From positions 13,392,001-13,456,000 of the forward strand of contig JBHGNT010000012.1 in the NCBI GenBank assembly GCA_043228905.1: 64,000 bases of DNA, written 5' to 3'. The translations under genes were made by a program, and so were the position numbers. The notes under the pieces are model-generated. The model did no database searches. It was not told the origin of the DNA and worked only from the letters and a program-made list of their open reading frames with translations. Position 1 is the first letter of the stretch. The number at the start of each line of letters is the position of its first letter. This stretch comes from Azolla caroliniana. Its lineage: Eukaryota > Polypodiophyta. Positions 31,089-41,728 of this stretch are shown here, piece by piece.

Positions 31089-31592
31089 GTGTGTTTATAT
31101 TACTTTTTTTGTGTTTAATCCTGTCTTTAGTGATTAGGGTTTGTGATTGAAATTTCTGATTAGGGTTTGTGATTGAAATTTCTGATTAGGGTTTTTGATT
31201 ATAAATTTCTGATTAGAATTTCTGAATAGGGTTTCTGGTTACAAATTTTGATTACAAATTAGAATTTCTGAATAGGGTTTTTGTTTATAAATTTCTGCTT
31301 AGGATTTCTGATTAGGGTTTGTGATTGAAATTTTTTATTAGGGTTTCTGATTGAAATTTCTGATTAGGGTTTTTGATTATAAATTTCTGATTAGAATTTC
31401 TGAATAAGGTTTCTGGTTACAAACTTCTGATTACAGATTTTGATTAGGGTTTCTGATTTCAAACTTCTGATTACAGATTTTGATTAGGTTAAGTTAAAGA
31501 TTTTGCACCATTTTTGTTGTTGTTGATTGGGGTTTTTGATTCTCACATATTCTGATTTTGCACTATTTCTGATTTCTGAAATGATATTTCAG
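31089..31592 (+). repeat. Intron rich in TTAGGGTTT-type repeats
   Basis: About a dozen diverged units of roughly 25-30 bp of the form GATTAGGGTTTCTGATT with AAATTTCT spacers fill about 31125-31490. The core TTAGGGTTT equals a plant telo-box. The region lies between a donor at 31089 and an acceptor at 31592. Confidence 0.6.
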
Positions 31593-34500
31593 ATGGCTCG
31601 TTCCTCCGTATCATTTCAGAAAGTAAGTTTGGATAAGCTTCAAGTAAGTTAACGATTCCTGAGCAAAGTTGGTGTATCTTTCAACAACAAGAATAATTAA
31701 TCGGTAAATTTCTCTGTTGCGTTGAAGGAACAATACATTCATCAAGAACAAGTAGTTAGCTGCCTTAAGAAGAAGCTACATTTTGTGGAGGGAATGGTAA
31801 GGACCAGACAGGATTTGGACCTGAACATTCTTGCTCCCTTACCAAATGAAGTAGAACCAGAAAATGATTTATTGACAGTTCAAGCACGTTGCATCGCTTG
31901 CGGGTTAGGTGTGGAGGACAAAACTGCGTCTTTGTTGGTTCACCTACAACCATGCAACCACACATACCATCTGCTTTGTTTTCAACATGCCTGTCGAATT
32001 GCTGCATTCTGTTTGGGAGATTGCAGTACAACTCTACCAAATGAGTGGAGAAAACAAACAGGTATACCATACTGTAGCTAATAAGCTTAGTCTTTTCTAA
32101 TTAGCTATCCTACTAGCTAATTAGCTACTGGCAGCTAATGAGCTACTAGCTAATTAGCTATCCTAGTAGCTAATTAGCTATGGTACTAGCTAATTAGCTA
32201 GTACCATAGTTGTGTAAAAAAGCTAAATAGCTATCCTACTAGCTAATTAGCCACTGGCAACTAATTACCTATCCTAGTAACTAATTAGCTACTGCCATAG
32301 TTGTGTAAAGTAGCTAATAAGCTATCCTAGTAGCTAGTTAGCTATGGTACTAGCTAATTAGCTAGTACCATAGTTGTGTAAAAAAGCTAATTAGCTATCC
32401 TACTAGCTAATTAGCTACTGGCAACTAATTAGCTATCCTACTAGCTAATTAGCTATCCTACTAGCTAATTAGCTATCATAGTAGCTAATTAGCTACTGAC
32501 ATAGTTGTGTAAAGTAGCTAATAAGCTATCCTAGTAGCTAGTTAGCTATCCTACTAGCTAATTAGCTACTGGCAACTAATTAGCTATCCTACTAGCTAAT
32601 TAGCTATCCTACTAGCTAATTAGCTATCATAGTAGCTAATTAGCTACTGACATAGTTGTGTAAAGTAGCTAATAAGCTATCCTAGTAGCTAATTAGCTAC
32701 TGGCAGCTAATTAGCTATCCTAGTAGCTAATTAGCTACTGGCAGCTAATTAGCTGTCCTAGTAGCTAATAAGCTATCCTAGCTACTACATAGTTGAGAAA
32801 GTAGCTAATTAGCTTTCATTGTAGCTAATTAGCTATCCTAGCTACCACCATAGTTAATAAAGTAGCTAATTAGCTATCCTAGCTACTACCATAGTTAGTA
32901 AAGTAGCTAATTAGCTATCCTAGCTACTACCATAGTTGAGTAAAGTAGCTAATTAGCTACCATAGTAGCTAATTAGCTATCCTAGCTACTACTATAGTTG
33001 TGTAAAGTAGCTAATAAGCTATCCTACTAGCTAATTAGCTATCCTAGTAGGTAATTAGCTATGGTACTAGCTAATTAGCTAGTACTATAGTTGTGTAAAA
33101 AAGCTAATTAGGTATCCTACTAGCTAATTAGCCACTGGCAACTAATTAGCTATCCTAGTAACTAATTAGCTACTGCCATAGTTGTGTAAAGTAGCTAATA
33201 AGCTATCCTAGTAGCTAATTAGCTACTAGCAGCTAATTAGCTATCCTAGTAGCTAATTAGCTATCCTACTAGCTAATTAGCTACTACCATAGTTGAGTAA
33301 AGTAGCTAATTAGCTATCCTACTAGCTAATTAGCTACTACCATAGTTGAGTAAAGTACCTAATTAGCTATCCTACTAGCTAATTAGCTACTGGCAACTAA
33401 TTAGCTATCCTAGTAGCTAATTAGCTATCCTAGTAGCTAATTAGCTGCTGGCAACTAATTAGCTATCCTACTAGCGAATTAGCTATCCTAGCGAATTAGC
33501 TATCCTAGTAGCTACTGCCATAGTTGTGTAAAGTAGCTAATAAGCTATCCTAGTAGCTAATTAGCTACTGGCAGCTAATTAGCTGTCCTAGTAGCTAATT
33601 AGCTACTGGCAGCTAATTAGATGTCCTAGTAGCTAATAAGCTATCCTAACTACTACCATAGTTGAGTAAAGTACCTAATTAGCTATCCTAACTACTACCA
33701 TAGTTGAGTAAAGTACCTAATTAGCTATCATACTAGCTAATTAGCTATCGTACTAGCTAATTAGCTATCCTAGCTTCTACCATAGTTTAGTAAAGTAGCT
33801 AATTAGCTATCCTAAATAACTGTCATGTTATTGTAGAATCTTGTGGATTAAGGACGGCACATGATGTGTCTGGTGCTGATGATGCTGCAACAAATGAGGA
33901 TACTACTGCCAATGTGGCTGAAAGTAAGAGTCCTGCTATCATATCTCCTTCAGATCAGCTGCACCCTATTCTTTTGGAACAGTGTACTGAATTAGGCAAC
34001 GATGTGAAATGCCATGAAATAGTGGAAACAACATGTAAAACTGAGGTTCACAACAACAGTGTTTATGAACACTTGATGCAACATTTCTTCGAGTCTCAAG
34101 ACCTTGATTCCACCCCACCGAGCCCAACTACTGAAAATGTCCAAACAGATCCCTCTGTACTTGAAAAGCTAGTTCAAGAAACGGCTGATGTGCAATTAGC
34201 TGCTGAGGCGATGGGAAGGTTGTCGGAGGAGGACACACTTGCGCATTGGGTCCTAGAAGCAAGGCTAAATGGGGAACCAACCAGAAAAAGGCTGAAGAAG
34301 GGGCCACGATCGGGAACAAGACCAGTTACTCGGTCAAGGGGCCCAGACGTAGTGGAGCGAAATACTGTTTAGTTGGATATGATTGTTAGCTTAGGGATTT
34401 TGCTAGGGTTTTATGAAGTTTTACTATCCTGTTGGACAAGTAAAACCTCAGATTGGTTGTTGCTTGATCCACATTATGTAATGGAACTCTATGATGTTTT

Positions 34501-35637
34501 TCCAAGATAATTTGAAGAGTGTTGTTCTATGACTGAAACTCTTTGATGTTCAGGATATTGTTTTGTGAGACTAGTAGTTACTTTGTGAGTGTGAATATGT
34601 TGGTGTTTTCTGATGTTGCAGAGTCTAAAGGGTTTGATTCTATTGCTCGTAAGGCCAATGGCAGTGTGGATACTGTTGATGTTGCGGCATGTTTAAAGGG
34701 CCCCATCTTGAAAGTAGATGTAGCAACTGACACAAGTGATCTGGTCACACAAGTTGATCAAGCATGTAGCACGGATGACTTGGTGTTGCAGGTAGATGCA
34801 GCATGTAGCACGGATGACTTGGTGTTGCAGGTAGATGCAGCATGTGATACCAGTGGATTGATATCGAGCAGAACAGTAGCTACATGCACTGAGGTAATCC
34901 AAGGATTGATAACTAAGTCGACAAAACAAGAGCACCAGAATGTGAAGCTAGGCCCAACACAGTCGACTAGGGGTTTAAAGAGGAAAAGGACACCAGTTGT
35001 GTCAGCCGAACCTGAGCTGATTGAGATTGATCGTATCCTACCAGAAAATGGTGTAACAGCGGCTCAGTTTCAGGAATGGAAACCTAAACCACTAGAAGTC
35101 GAGCGAAGAGCCTTGATCTTGGAGCTGGATAAAGTCTTGATGAGTGTGAGATATATGCAGCCAAGGAGGGACGCAAATCAGTTTCTAGAGTGGGCTGCGG
35201 AGTACTTCGATTTGTTTATTTGGAGTGAAAAACCAAAATCAGATGTGTGGAAGTGTTTGGCAAGATTCTTCCCAAAATGGCGAAGTCGTTTTAAAGGTCA
35301 ATGGGCACGAGAAAATTGTGAGCAGATGGAAGCTGCAAGATTCAAGAGGCTTTCTGATTTTTGGGCTACTTGGCCTGAATATAATGCTGACAATACATTG
35401 ATTTTGGATACAGAACATTTCCGACACTACTTCAATATTCGGAGATGCTGTCTCATTCTACCCGAGGAAATGCCTGAACAGTACCTGGTGCAAACAGTGA
35501 GCTGCCAACTAGGTGCATGGTTGTGGACTCCATACCGAGCTCAATATGCGGATAATATATGTAGACTCGTTCCACTGACTAGCAAGAGCTTAGCTGTTTA
35601 TAGGAGATTTGTAGACATTTCCAATGGTAATTTATAA
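31593..35637 (+). CDS. Transposon-borne protein: coiled coil, RING-H2-like zinc site, FCP1/NIF-like domain
   Basis: Exons 31593-31643, 31728-32061, 33837-33923 and 34622-35637 join in phase to 495 residues. The ATG at 31593 opens MARSSVSFQKVSLDKLQ. Residues 10-45 look coiled-coil. A RING-H2-like cluster uses C72, C75, C93, H95, H98, C101, C112 and C116. Residues 158-300 are low complexity and contain a 13-residue repeat. Residues 320-441 resemble plant FCP1/NIF phosphatase domains: LILELDKVLMS replaces the usual DLDET nucleophile motif, FDLFIWSEKP follows, and NTLILDTEHF aligns with the plant motif NTLLLDDSP. Both catalytic Asp sites are changed (first Asp to Glu; DD to DT), so phosphatase activity is doubtful. 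If the third exon is not spliced at 33924 the frame stops at 34372, giving a 306-residue form without the FCP1-like part. Function within the transposon is unknown. Confidence 0.65.
32062..33836 (+). repeat. Intron filled with TAGCTAATTAGCTA palindrome array (array 1)
   Basis: The donor CAG/GTATAC at 32061 and the acceptor TTGTAG at 33836 bound 1,775 bp. From about 32093 to 33825 nearly all sequence is TAGCTAATTAGCTA units with spacers such as TCCTAC (20-bp period), interrupted by ACTGGCAAC and ACCATAGTTGTGTAAAG types. The core is a perfect palindrome. Splice phases match across it (one base plus two bases). Confidence 0.85.
33837..34372 (+). CDS. Alternative long third exon (RING-only isoform)
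   Basis: Without splicing at 33924 the reading frame stays open to TAG at 34370-34372. It adds an acidic Ser/Thr-rich tail and a basic C-terminus (RKRLKKGPRSGTRPVTRSRG) that looks like a nuclear localisation signal. Both this and the spliced version preserve phase. No transcript evidence is available to choose between them. Confidence 0.5.
34762..34840 (+). repeat. 39-bp in-frame tandem repeat
   Basis: Two identical 39-bp units start at 34762 and 34801, with a partial third at 34840. Each encodes 13 residues (ACSTDDLVLQVDA). The repeat keeps the frame. Confidence 0.85.
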
Positions 35638-35767
35638 AAATGTAAAGAGATGACATTATTCAATGAAGAATTTAATTACTTGTTCCCACTGTACTTATCT
35701 ACTGTGTAATTTGAGGAATATGTTACAGATTGTTGATTTCATTCTATTGATGACTATTTAGCTATTG

Positions 35768-36274
35768 ACAGCTAATTAGCTGCATTTGTACAGCTAATTA
35801 GCTACTGATGACTATTTCGCTATAACTTATAACTTAAAACTTAACAAAAAAGACATGATTTTATTGAGAAAGAAGCACAGAAAGCAGACTGTATACAAGA
35901 AATTGATTCCAAACGAATTTATTGATCTGTTTTCGCGAAATACATGTTTGTTTTACAAGAGAACATGGTAAGTGCTACTTGTAGCTACAAATTCCATGGC
36001 ATACTATTGTAAATACATTTGTACAGCTAATTAGCTGCATTTGTACAGCTAATTAGCTACTGATGACTATTTCGCTATAACTTATAACTTAAAACTTAAC
36101 AAAAAAGACATGATTTTATTGAGAAAGAAGCACAGAAAGCAGACTGTATACAAGAAATTGATTCCAAACGAATTTATTGATCTGTTTTCGCGAAATACAT
36201 GTTTGTTTTACAAGAGAACATGGTAAGTGCTACTTGTAGCTACAAATTCCATGGCATACTATTGTAAATACATT
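35768..36274. repeat. Direct duplication of about 252 bp between the two convergent genes
   Basis: Units 35768-36019 and 36023-36274 appear identical by eye. The right unit includes the last codons and stop of the transposase; the left unit is a spare copy of that 3' end. Each starts with two TAGCTAATTAGCT-type motifs. Confidence 0.85.
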
Positions 36275-39200
36275 CATACACATTAGCACCAACAGTGTAT
36301 AAACCGGAGCAGCTATTGTATTCTGACATTGGGACGTTGATGCATCTGACCAAATGAGAGTACATATACGCCGCTGGTTTGTCTTCTAACAGCCTGTACA
36401 CATATTCGTAGTCATCTAGTTTTGCATAAAAAATGCCTTCGATGTAGAATGTCCCGGCAGATACAAAATTTCCCCATGCATCTACAATATTCTGCCTTGC
36501 ACACTGTTTACTAACCGTGCACTTTAATATATAGAAATCAGCACCCTCTGAATTGCCTTCTTCAGCATTTACAGCGAAGTTATCCCCAACGTTCAGGACA
36601 TCACTCAAAGTATCTCCAAGTCCCTCATAGGTGAAGTCAGCATTCTGCCCTGTTTCTCCATCAACTGCTTCCTTATCATTCAAAGTGTGATACTCCCAAT
36701 TCTGAATGTATGCTTTGTTTAGACAATATCTCCAATTTCCCTGCACACAATGGAAGCAAAAACAAGTCAATTCTCTAACCGCAATACAATGACCATCCAA
36801 CCTGGAATAACCGCGAACAGCATGCAGAGATCGCAATTCGGGAATTCCTTGGCACTCCCAGGTCTTCTCCCTATTTACTTCATCTATCTTCACTTCCCAA
36901 AATTCACGTTTGATATCTCGAACTTGCGAGGAATAAACACCTGTGGCACTCGTCGACATATTTGTTCTTAAAAATTCAACTACATGTGATGCACAATTCA
37001 TGTGCACACCATCTGTCTTTAGTTGTTCATGGGTAAGTGCCCGCTTTATAACAGCCCCTGCACCATCATGTTCACCTTTACCATGGCCAGACCCAAAAAA
37101 ATTCCATCTCATCTCCAAACCTGTTATAGCAGGATACCTCCCCACAAAATAAAATGGACGTCGAGCCTTGAATTGTGACGCAGCTCCGTCAGACCAGACC
37201 CAATGTTGAGTAAGCTCCAAACGTTGAGCTAATAACCACTGCCAATGTAACTTAAAACAGTGTTGGACGAACAAGGTATCATGCTTCTTATCATCGGAAA
37301 TAAAGAAATGAATTACTTTTTTAACATCACCTGAAACTCGAAAATATGTTATGTGCACAAAAATGGTTACCTGAACTGAACACCAATGCATAGATTGAAT
37401 TTCATTCTGCTGCTTGAAAGTATAATTCTCTGCGAAATCTACTACTGAGACTACTACATCATTTGGGAAATCAGATATGCAAGTCTTAAACTGATGGGCC
37501 TGCCATGAATAAATGAAGTTGTGTTTAATGAACTTTCCTAGAGATACTACAAACAGAGACACCAAATCCCTTGGTTTAAGCATCTTCCGAACTAGATCCT
37601 TTCTTTTACACACCTTTCCTTCGAAATTGGTGTTCACTGACTCAAATAACTTCACAGAGATCAATATTTCACTACTCAATTCATTTGGACACCACCTAAA
37701 TCTAGTAGGGCCACAATCTTGACATAAACCCATGACACATTTATGAATATGGAAGATAGCGTCAGATTCTCTCGGACACAATATTGAATCTAATAAATAA
37801 CTCATGGAAGAGATAACGTGCTCAGATGATTTACACTCCTCTTGCGGGCTTGATCGACAGATTTGGCACCCACATGTGCAAACTGTATTAGTTAGGGATG
37901 CGCTATGGTGACGTAGTAGATTAACAGAGTCCTTCAGAAAACCCATCTGTACATGGTAAATGCAACAACATGTGTATCGATCCTTTAAGCGTCTCACAAA
38001 GTGTGGCTTAAGAGACTCGAATGTTCGTAGTTGAACTTTGATAGTTGGATGCATTCGTTTGAACCTAATAAATAAATCGACCTGCGTAATAAAGGGGAAT
38101 TAGTTATTCTCGTAACTAGCTAACTATCCTAGTAGCTAATTAGCTATTCTAGTAGCTAGTTAGCTATTCTAGTAGCTAGTTAGCTATTCTAGTAGCTAAT
38201 TAGCTATCATGGTAGCTAATTAGTTGTCCTAGTAGCTAATTAGCTATCATGGTAGTTAATTAGCTGTCGTAGTAGCTAATTAGCTATCATGGTAGCTAAT
38301 TAGCTATTCTAGTAGCTAATTAGCTATCATGGTAGCTAATTAGCTGTCGTAGTAGCTAATTAGCTATCATGGTAGCTAATTAGCTGTCCTAGTAGCTAAT
38401 TGGTTGTCCTAGTAGCTAATTAGCTATCATGGTAGCTAATTAGCTGTCGTAGTAGCTAATTAGCTATCATGGTAGCTAATTAGCTATTCTAGTAGCTAAT
38501 TAGCTATTCTAGTAGCTAATTAGCTATCATGGTAGCTAATTAGCTGTCGTATTGCTAATTAGCTATCATGGTAGCTAATTAGCTGTCGTAGTAGCTAATT
38601 AGCTATCATGGTAGCTAATTAGCTATTCTAGTAGCTAATTAGCTATTCTAGTAGCTAATTAGCTATCATGGTAGCTAATTAGCTGTCGTAGTAGCTAATT
38701 AGCTATCATGGTAGCTAATTAGCTGTCCTAGTAGCTAATTAGTTGTCCTAGTAGCTAATTAGCTATCATGGTGGCTAATTAGCTTGTCTACTAGCTAATT
38801 AGCTATCATGGTGGCTAATTAGCTTTCCTAGTAACTAATTAGCTATCATGGTAGCTAATTAGCTTGTCTACTAGCTAATTAGCTATCATGGTGGCTAATT
38901 AGCTTTCCTAGTAACTAATTAGCTATCATGGTAGCTAATTAGCTGGTCTAGTAGCTAATTAGCTATCGTGGTAGCTAATTAGCTGGTCTAGTAGCTAATT
39001 AGCTATAATGGTGGCTGATTAGCTTTCCTAGTAACTAATTAGCTATCATGGTAGCTAATTAGCTGGTATAGTAGCTAATTAGCTATCATGGTAGCTAATT
39101 AGCTGGTATAGTAGCTAATTAGCTATCATGGTAGCTAATTAGCTATCACGGTGGCTAATTAGCTGTCCTAGTAACTAATTAGCTATCATGGTAGCTAATT

Positions 39201-40305
39201 AGCTGGTCTAGTAGCTAATTAGCTATAATGGTGGCTAATTAGCTATCCTAACTAATTAGCTATCATGGTAGTAGCTATTGAGAGTAGCCAGTTACCTATG
39301 TAGTAGCTATCATAGTAGCTAATTAGCTATCATGGTAGCTAATTAGCTTTCCTAGTAGCTAATTAGCTGGTAATAACGAAATAGCTAACTAGCTACCATG
39401 ATAGCTAACTAGCTAGCAGTACAGCTAATTATCTGGTAGTACCTAAATTAGCTATTGAGGTAAATGTAACTGATAAGCTAATTAGCTTTTCTGCTAACTG
39501 AGCTAATTAACTTTCCAAGTAGAGTCAAAACAAATGTTGAGATAAATGTAAATACCTGAGGTACATCAAGAAGATGAATGGGATGCTCCTCGTATTGATT
39601 TCTTCCAACACGTTTCCTGCATAAATCCTTTTTATTGGGTGAAACCCTACTCTCATTAGTCCAAAACATTGTGATTACATCCTTGATTTCAAATGTTATG
39701 GGTGTCATTGGCTTACATCTTGTAGTTAGCTTTAGTAGACTAGTTCCTTCACCCGAGGAAATTATACGGTTCATTGTATTGTACACTGTTTTTCTACTAA
39801 CACCAATTACCTTAGATAGCTCACTGATGTTTATATCGTCAACATCACTATTAAGTAACATCATTAGACTAGACCTTTTTAAGACAAGATCATCTTCTGA
39901 CCTGCTCATGGATACGAAACTATTACGAAGATTATTTACTAAAATAGATGATATGTTTGCATTAAGACCATCACAATCAACTAAGTCCTTTATCGATGGA
40001 TCATTACATATTCCATAAAGTACTACCTTCTTTTCTTCATTGCTGATGTGCTTGGTTTGAACATTGAAATAGTCTACAACCTTTCTCTCTATGATGGTAG
40101 TCGCATTACTTACATTCTCAGCTAAACTATCCTTACCTTTACTGAGTGTGGCTTTCGTATCCTTCAACAATTGACGATGTTTCCTTTTTTTTTCTGCCCA
40201 ATAGTTTCGTATGGCTTGTTGTGTCCTGATAACATCATCCCTATCCTTATGGTCATTGAGGGGTAATTCTAAACACCCTTCTTCCCCTTCCATTTGGCTA
40301 GACAT
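36240..40305 (-). CDS. DDE-type transposase with helix-turn-helix, two exons
   Basis: Exon 1 (40305-39556) and exon 2 (38081-36240) join in phase across a 1,474-bp intron with a CAG/GTATTT donor and an ACGCAG acceptor, giving 863 residues. Residues 159-182 (ISELSKVIGVSRKTVYNTM) form a likely helix-turn-helix for end binding. Cys/His-rich clusters lie at about 318-334 (CTCGCQICRSS) and 365-381 (CVMGLCQDCG). An RNase H-like catalytic core is suggested by VVSVVDFAENY (D465), HWVWSDGAASQF (D548) and SGHGKGEHDGAGAV (E587 or D589). The SHGKG-DG pattern recalls transposase-like proteins common in cnidarian and insect genomes. The superfamily is unproven; Sola fits the 4-bp target duplication. The open frame suggests recent activity. 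Confidence 0.7.
38082..39555 (-). repeat. Transposase intron filled with TAGCTAATTAGCTA array (array 2)
   Basis: About 38100-39470 is an almost unbroken run of 20-bp units, the 14-bp palindrome alternating with six-base spacers such as TCATGG, TCGTAG and TTCTAG; roughly 65-70 units. The spacing is close to two turns of the DNA helix. The spacers differ in type from those of array 1. Confidence 0.88.
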
Positions 40306-40650
40306 GTTAAAACCCTAAATTTCCAGAAAAAAAAACAAGTATTAAAGATGGCTATGGGCAACAACAATACACAAAAATATTCCACACAATACACAAGATT
40401 AGACACAACAATACACAAGATAATCAATAGACAGAAAAGTTATTGCAATCCAAGACCGAACAGTAGAGGATTTCACTCTGTTGGATCCAACAGTTGAGGA
40501 GGCGATCCAAGACCGACCAATGGCAACAACTGAGTGTAGAATGTTGTCGTTGGATGAGTGAACTCCGTCAAATCGAAATGTGGAAGCAATCCGGGACTGG
40601 ACAGTAGTGGCAACTGAGTATAGAATGATGGCAATGGAGGAGAGAACCCC
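40306..40650 (-). promoter_or_regulatory. Upstream region of the transposase gene
   Basis: No coding region is evident. The part next to the ATG is rich in ACACAA and AATACACAA repeats (40360-40425). It should contain the promoter and 5' untranslated region. No clear TATA box could be chosen. Confidence 0.4.
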
Positions 40651-41376
40651 GTCAGATTGAACAGTTACCGATGATGCTTGAAACGCACATAGAAGGCACT
40701 TGAGAATAGAGTGGCATAGAGAAGAGAACACCGTCAGATTGAACAGTTACCAATGATGCTTGAAACGCACAGTAGCGGCCCCTGAGTGAGAGTGGAAAAG
40801 AGAAGAGAACCCCGTCAGATTGAACAGTTACCAATGATGCTTGAAACGCACAGTAGCGGCCCCTGAGTGAGAGTGGAAAAGAGAAGAGAACCCCGTCAGA
40901 TTGAATAGCTCTTTGATTATGCTTGGAACGCACAGTAGCAACCCCTGAGTGTAGAGTGGCAAAGAGAAGAGAACCCCGTCAGATTGAACAGCTCTTTGAT
41001 GATGCTTGGAACGCACAGCAGCGGCCCTTGAGTGTAGAGTGGCACAGAGAAGAGAACCCCCTCAGATTGAACAGCTCTTTGATGATGCTTGGAACGCACA
41101 GTAATGGCCCCTGAGTGTAGAGTGGCACAGAGAAGAGAACCCCCTCAGATTGAACAGCTCTTTGATGATGCTTGGAACGCACAGTAGCAGCCCCTCAGTG
41201 TAGAGTGGCACAGAGAAGAGAACCCCGTCAGATTGAACAGCTCTTTGATGATGCTTGGAATGCACAGTAGTGGCCCCTGAGTGTAGAGTGTCACAGAGAA
41301 GAGAACCCCGTCAGATTGAGCAGCTCTTTGATGATGCTTGGAACGCACAGTAGCAGCCCCTCAGTGTAGAGTGGCG
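40651..41376. repeat. Minisatellite of nine 81-83-bp units
   Basis: Units begin at about 40651, 40733, 40814, 40895, 40978, 41061, 41144, 41227 and 41310. Each has GTCAGATTGAACAG, GATGCTTGGAACGCACAG and GAGTGTAGAGTGGCA elements. The left three or four units are 81-82 bp and more diverged; the right five are 83 bp. It lies between the right end of the transposon and the transposase promoter. Long apparent reading frames here are only the 83-bp period. Confidence 0.9.
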
Positions 41377-41703
41377 GCAGGTGGACTCGATAGGGTTTAG
41401 CAACAGTGGTAGCAACTAACCCACAGTACTCAACTAGAGATGGCCTACGTGATGTGGCAAAGGATCATGCATAATGGACCTAGGAATTCGATATATAATT
41501 TATGGTACACATTTATGGTGCACACATCAATTTATGTTGCACATTTATGGCACTCATTTACATATGTAATTAAAACACTCTAGTATTTTCAATGGTAGTT
41601 TTTTGCATACTTAATTTATTAATGATGGCTTTTTACTAAAATGACTATTTATCAATGGTAGCTTTTTGCATAGCTAATTAGCTATGTCAAGGACATAGCT
41701 AAT
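41377..41703. other. AT-rich subterminal region of the transposon
   Basis: No gene is visible. The stretch has short repeats of ATTTATGG with GCACA, and the palindrome TAGCTAATTAGCTA at 41671-41684, close to the right terminus. Confidence 0.5.
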
Positions 41704-41728
41704 TGTTTCCACTCGCATGCTTTCACCC
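41704..41728 (-). repeat. Right terminal inverted repeat
   Basis: It is the reverse complement of 30581-30605 with one mismatch and is followed by AAAT. Confidence 0.75.

Larger units (their letters stand above)
30581..41728. mobile_element. 11.1-kb DNA transposon with two convergent genes and palindrome arrays
   Basis: The ends carry 25-bp inverted repeats with one mismatch and are flanked by AAAT at 30577-30580 and 41729-41732. Inside are a rightward spliced gene (RING-like plus FCP1-like) and a leftward spliced transposase gene, meeting tail to tail at about 35640-36240. Copies of TAGCTAATTAGCTA lie just inside both ends (30612, 30638, 41671) and fill the largest intron of each gene. A 4-bp target duplication is known for the Sola superfamily, among others; superfamily assignment needs a search. 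The AT-rich content contrasts with the GC-rich retroelements around it. Confidence 0.72.

Noticed and set aside
31137-31490. Interstitial telomere
   Set aside because: TTAGGGTTT units are separated by variable AT-rich text and are not a perfect TTTAGGG array.
32093-33825. CRISPR-like or satellite locus
   Set aside because: The units are palindromic with short degenerate spacers and lie inside a spliceable intron of a eukaryotic element, so a CRISPR array is excluded.
37340-37385. A 40-base intron in transposase exon 2 bounded by GTAACC and TTTCAG
   Set aside because: Too short for a plant intron, and the encoded VTIFVHITYF continues the conserved core.
40652-41348. Series of near-identical short open frames reading MRSKHHQRAVQS
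   Set aside because: Product of the 83-bp minisatellite; each frame begins one repeat later.
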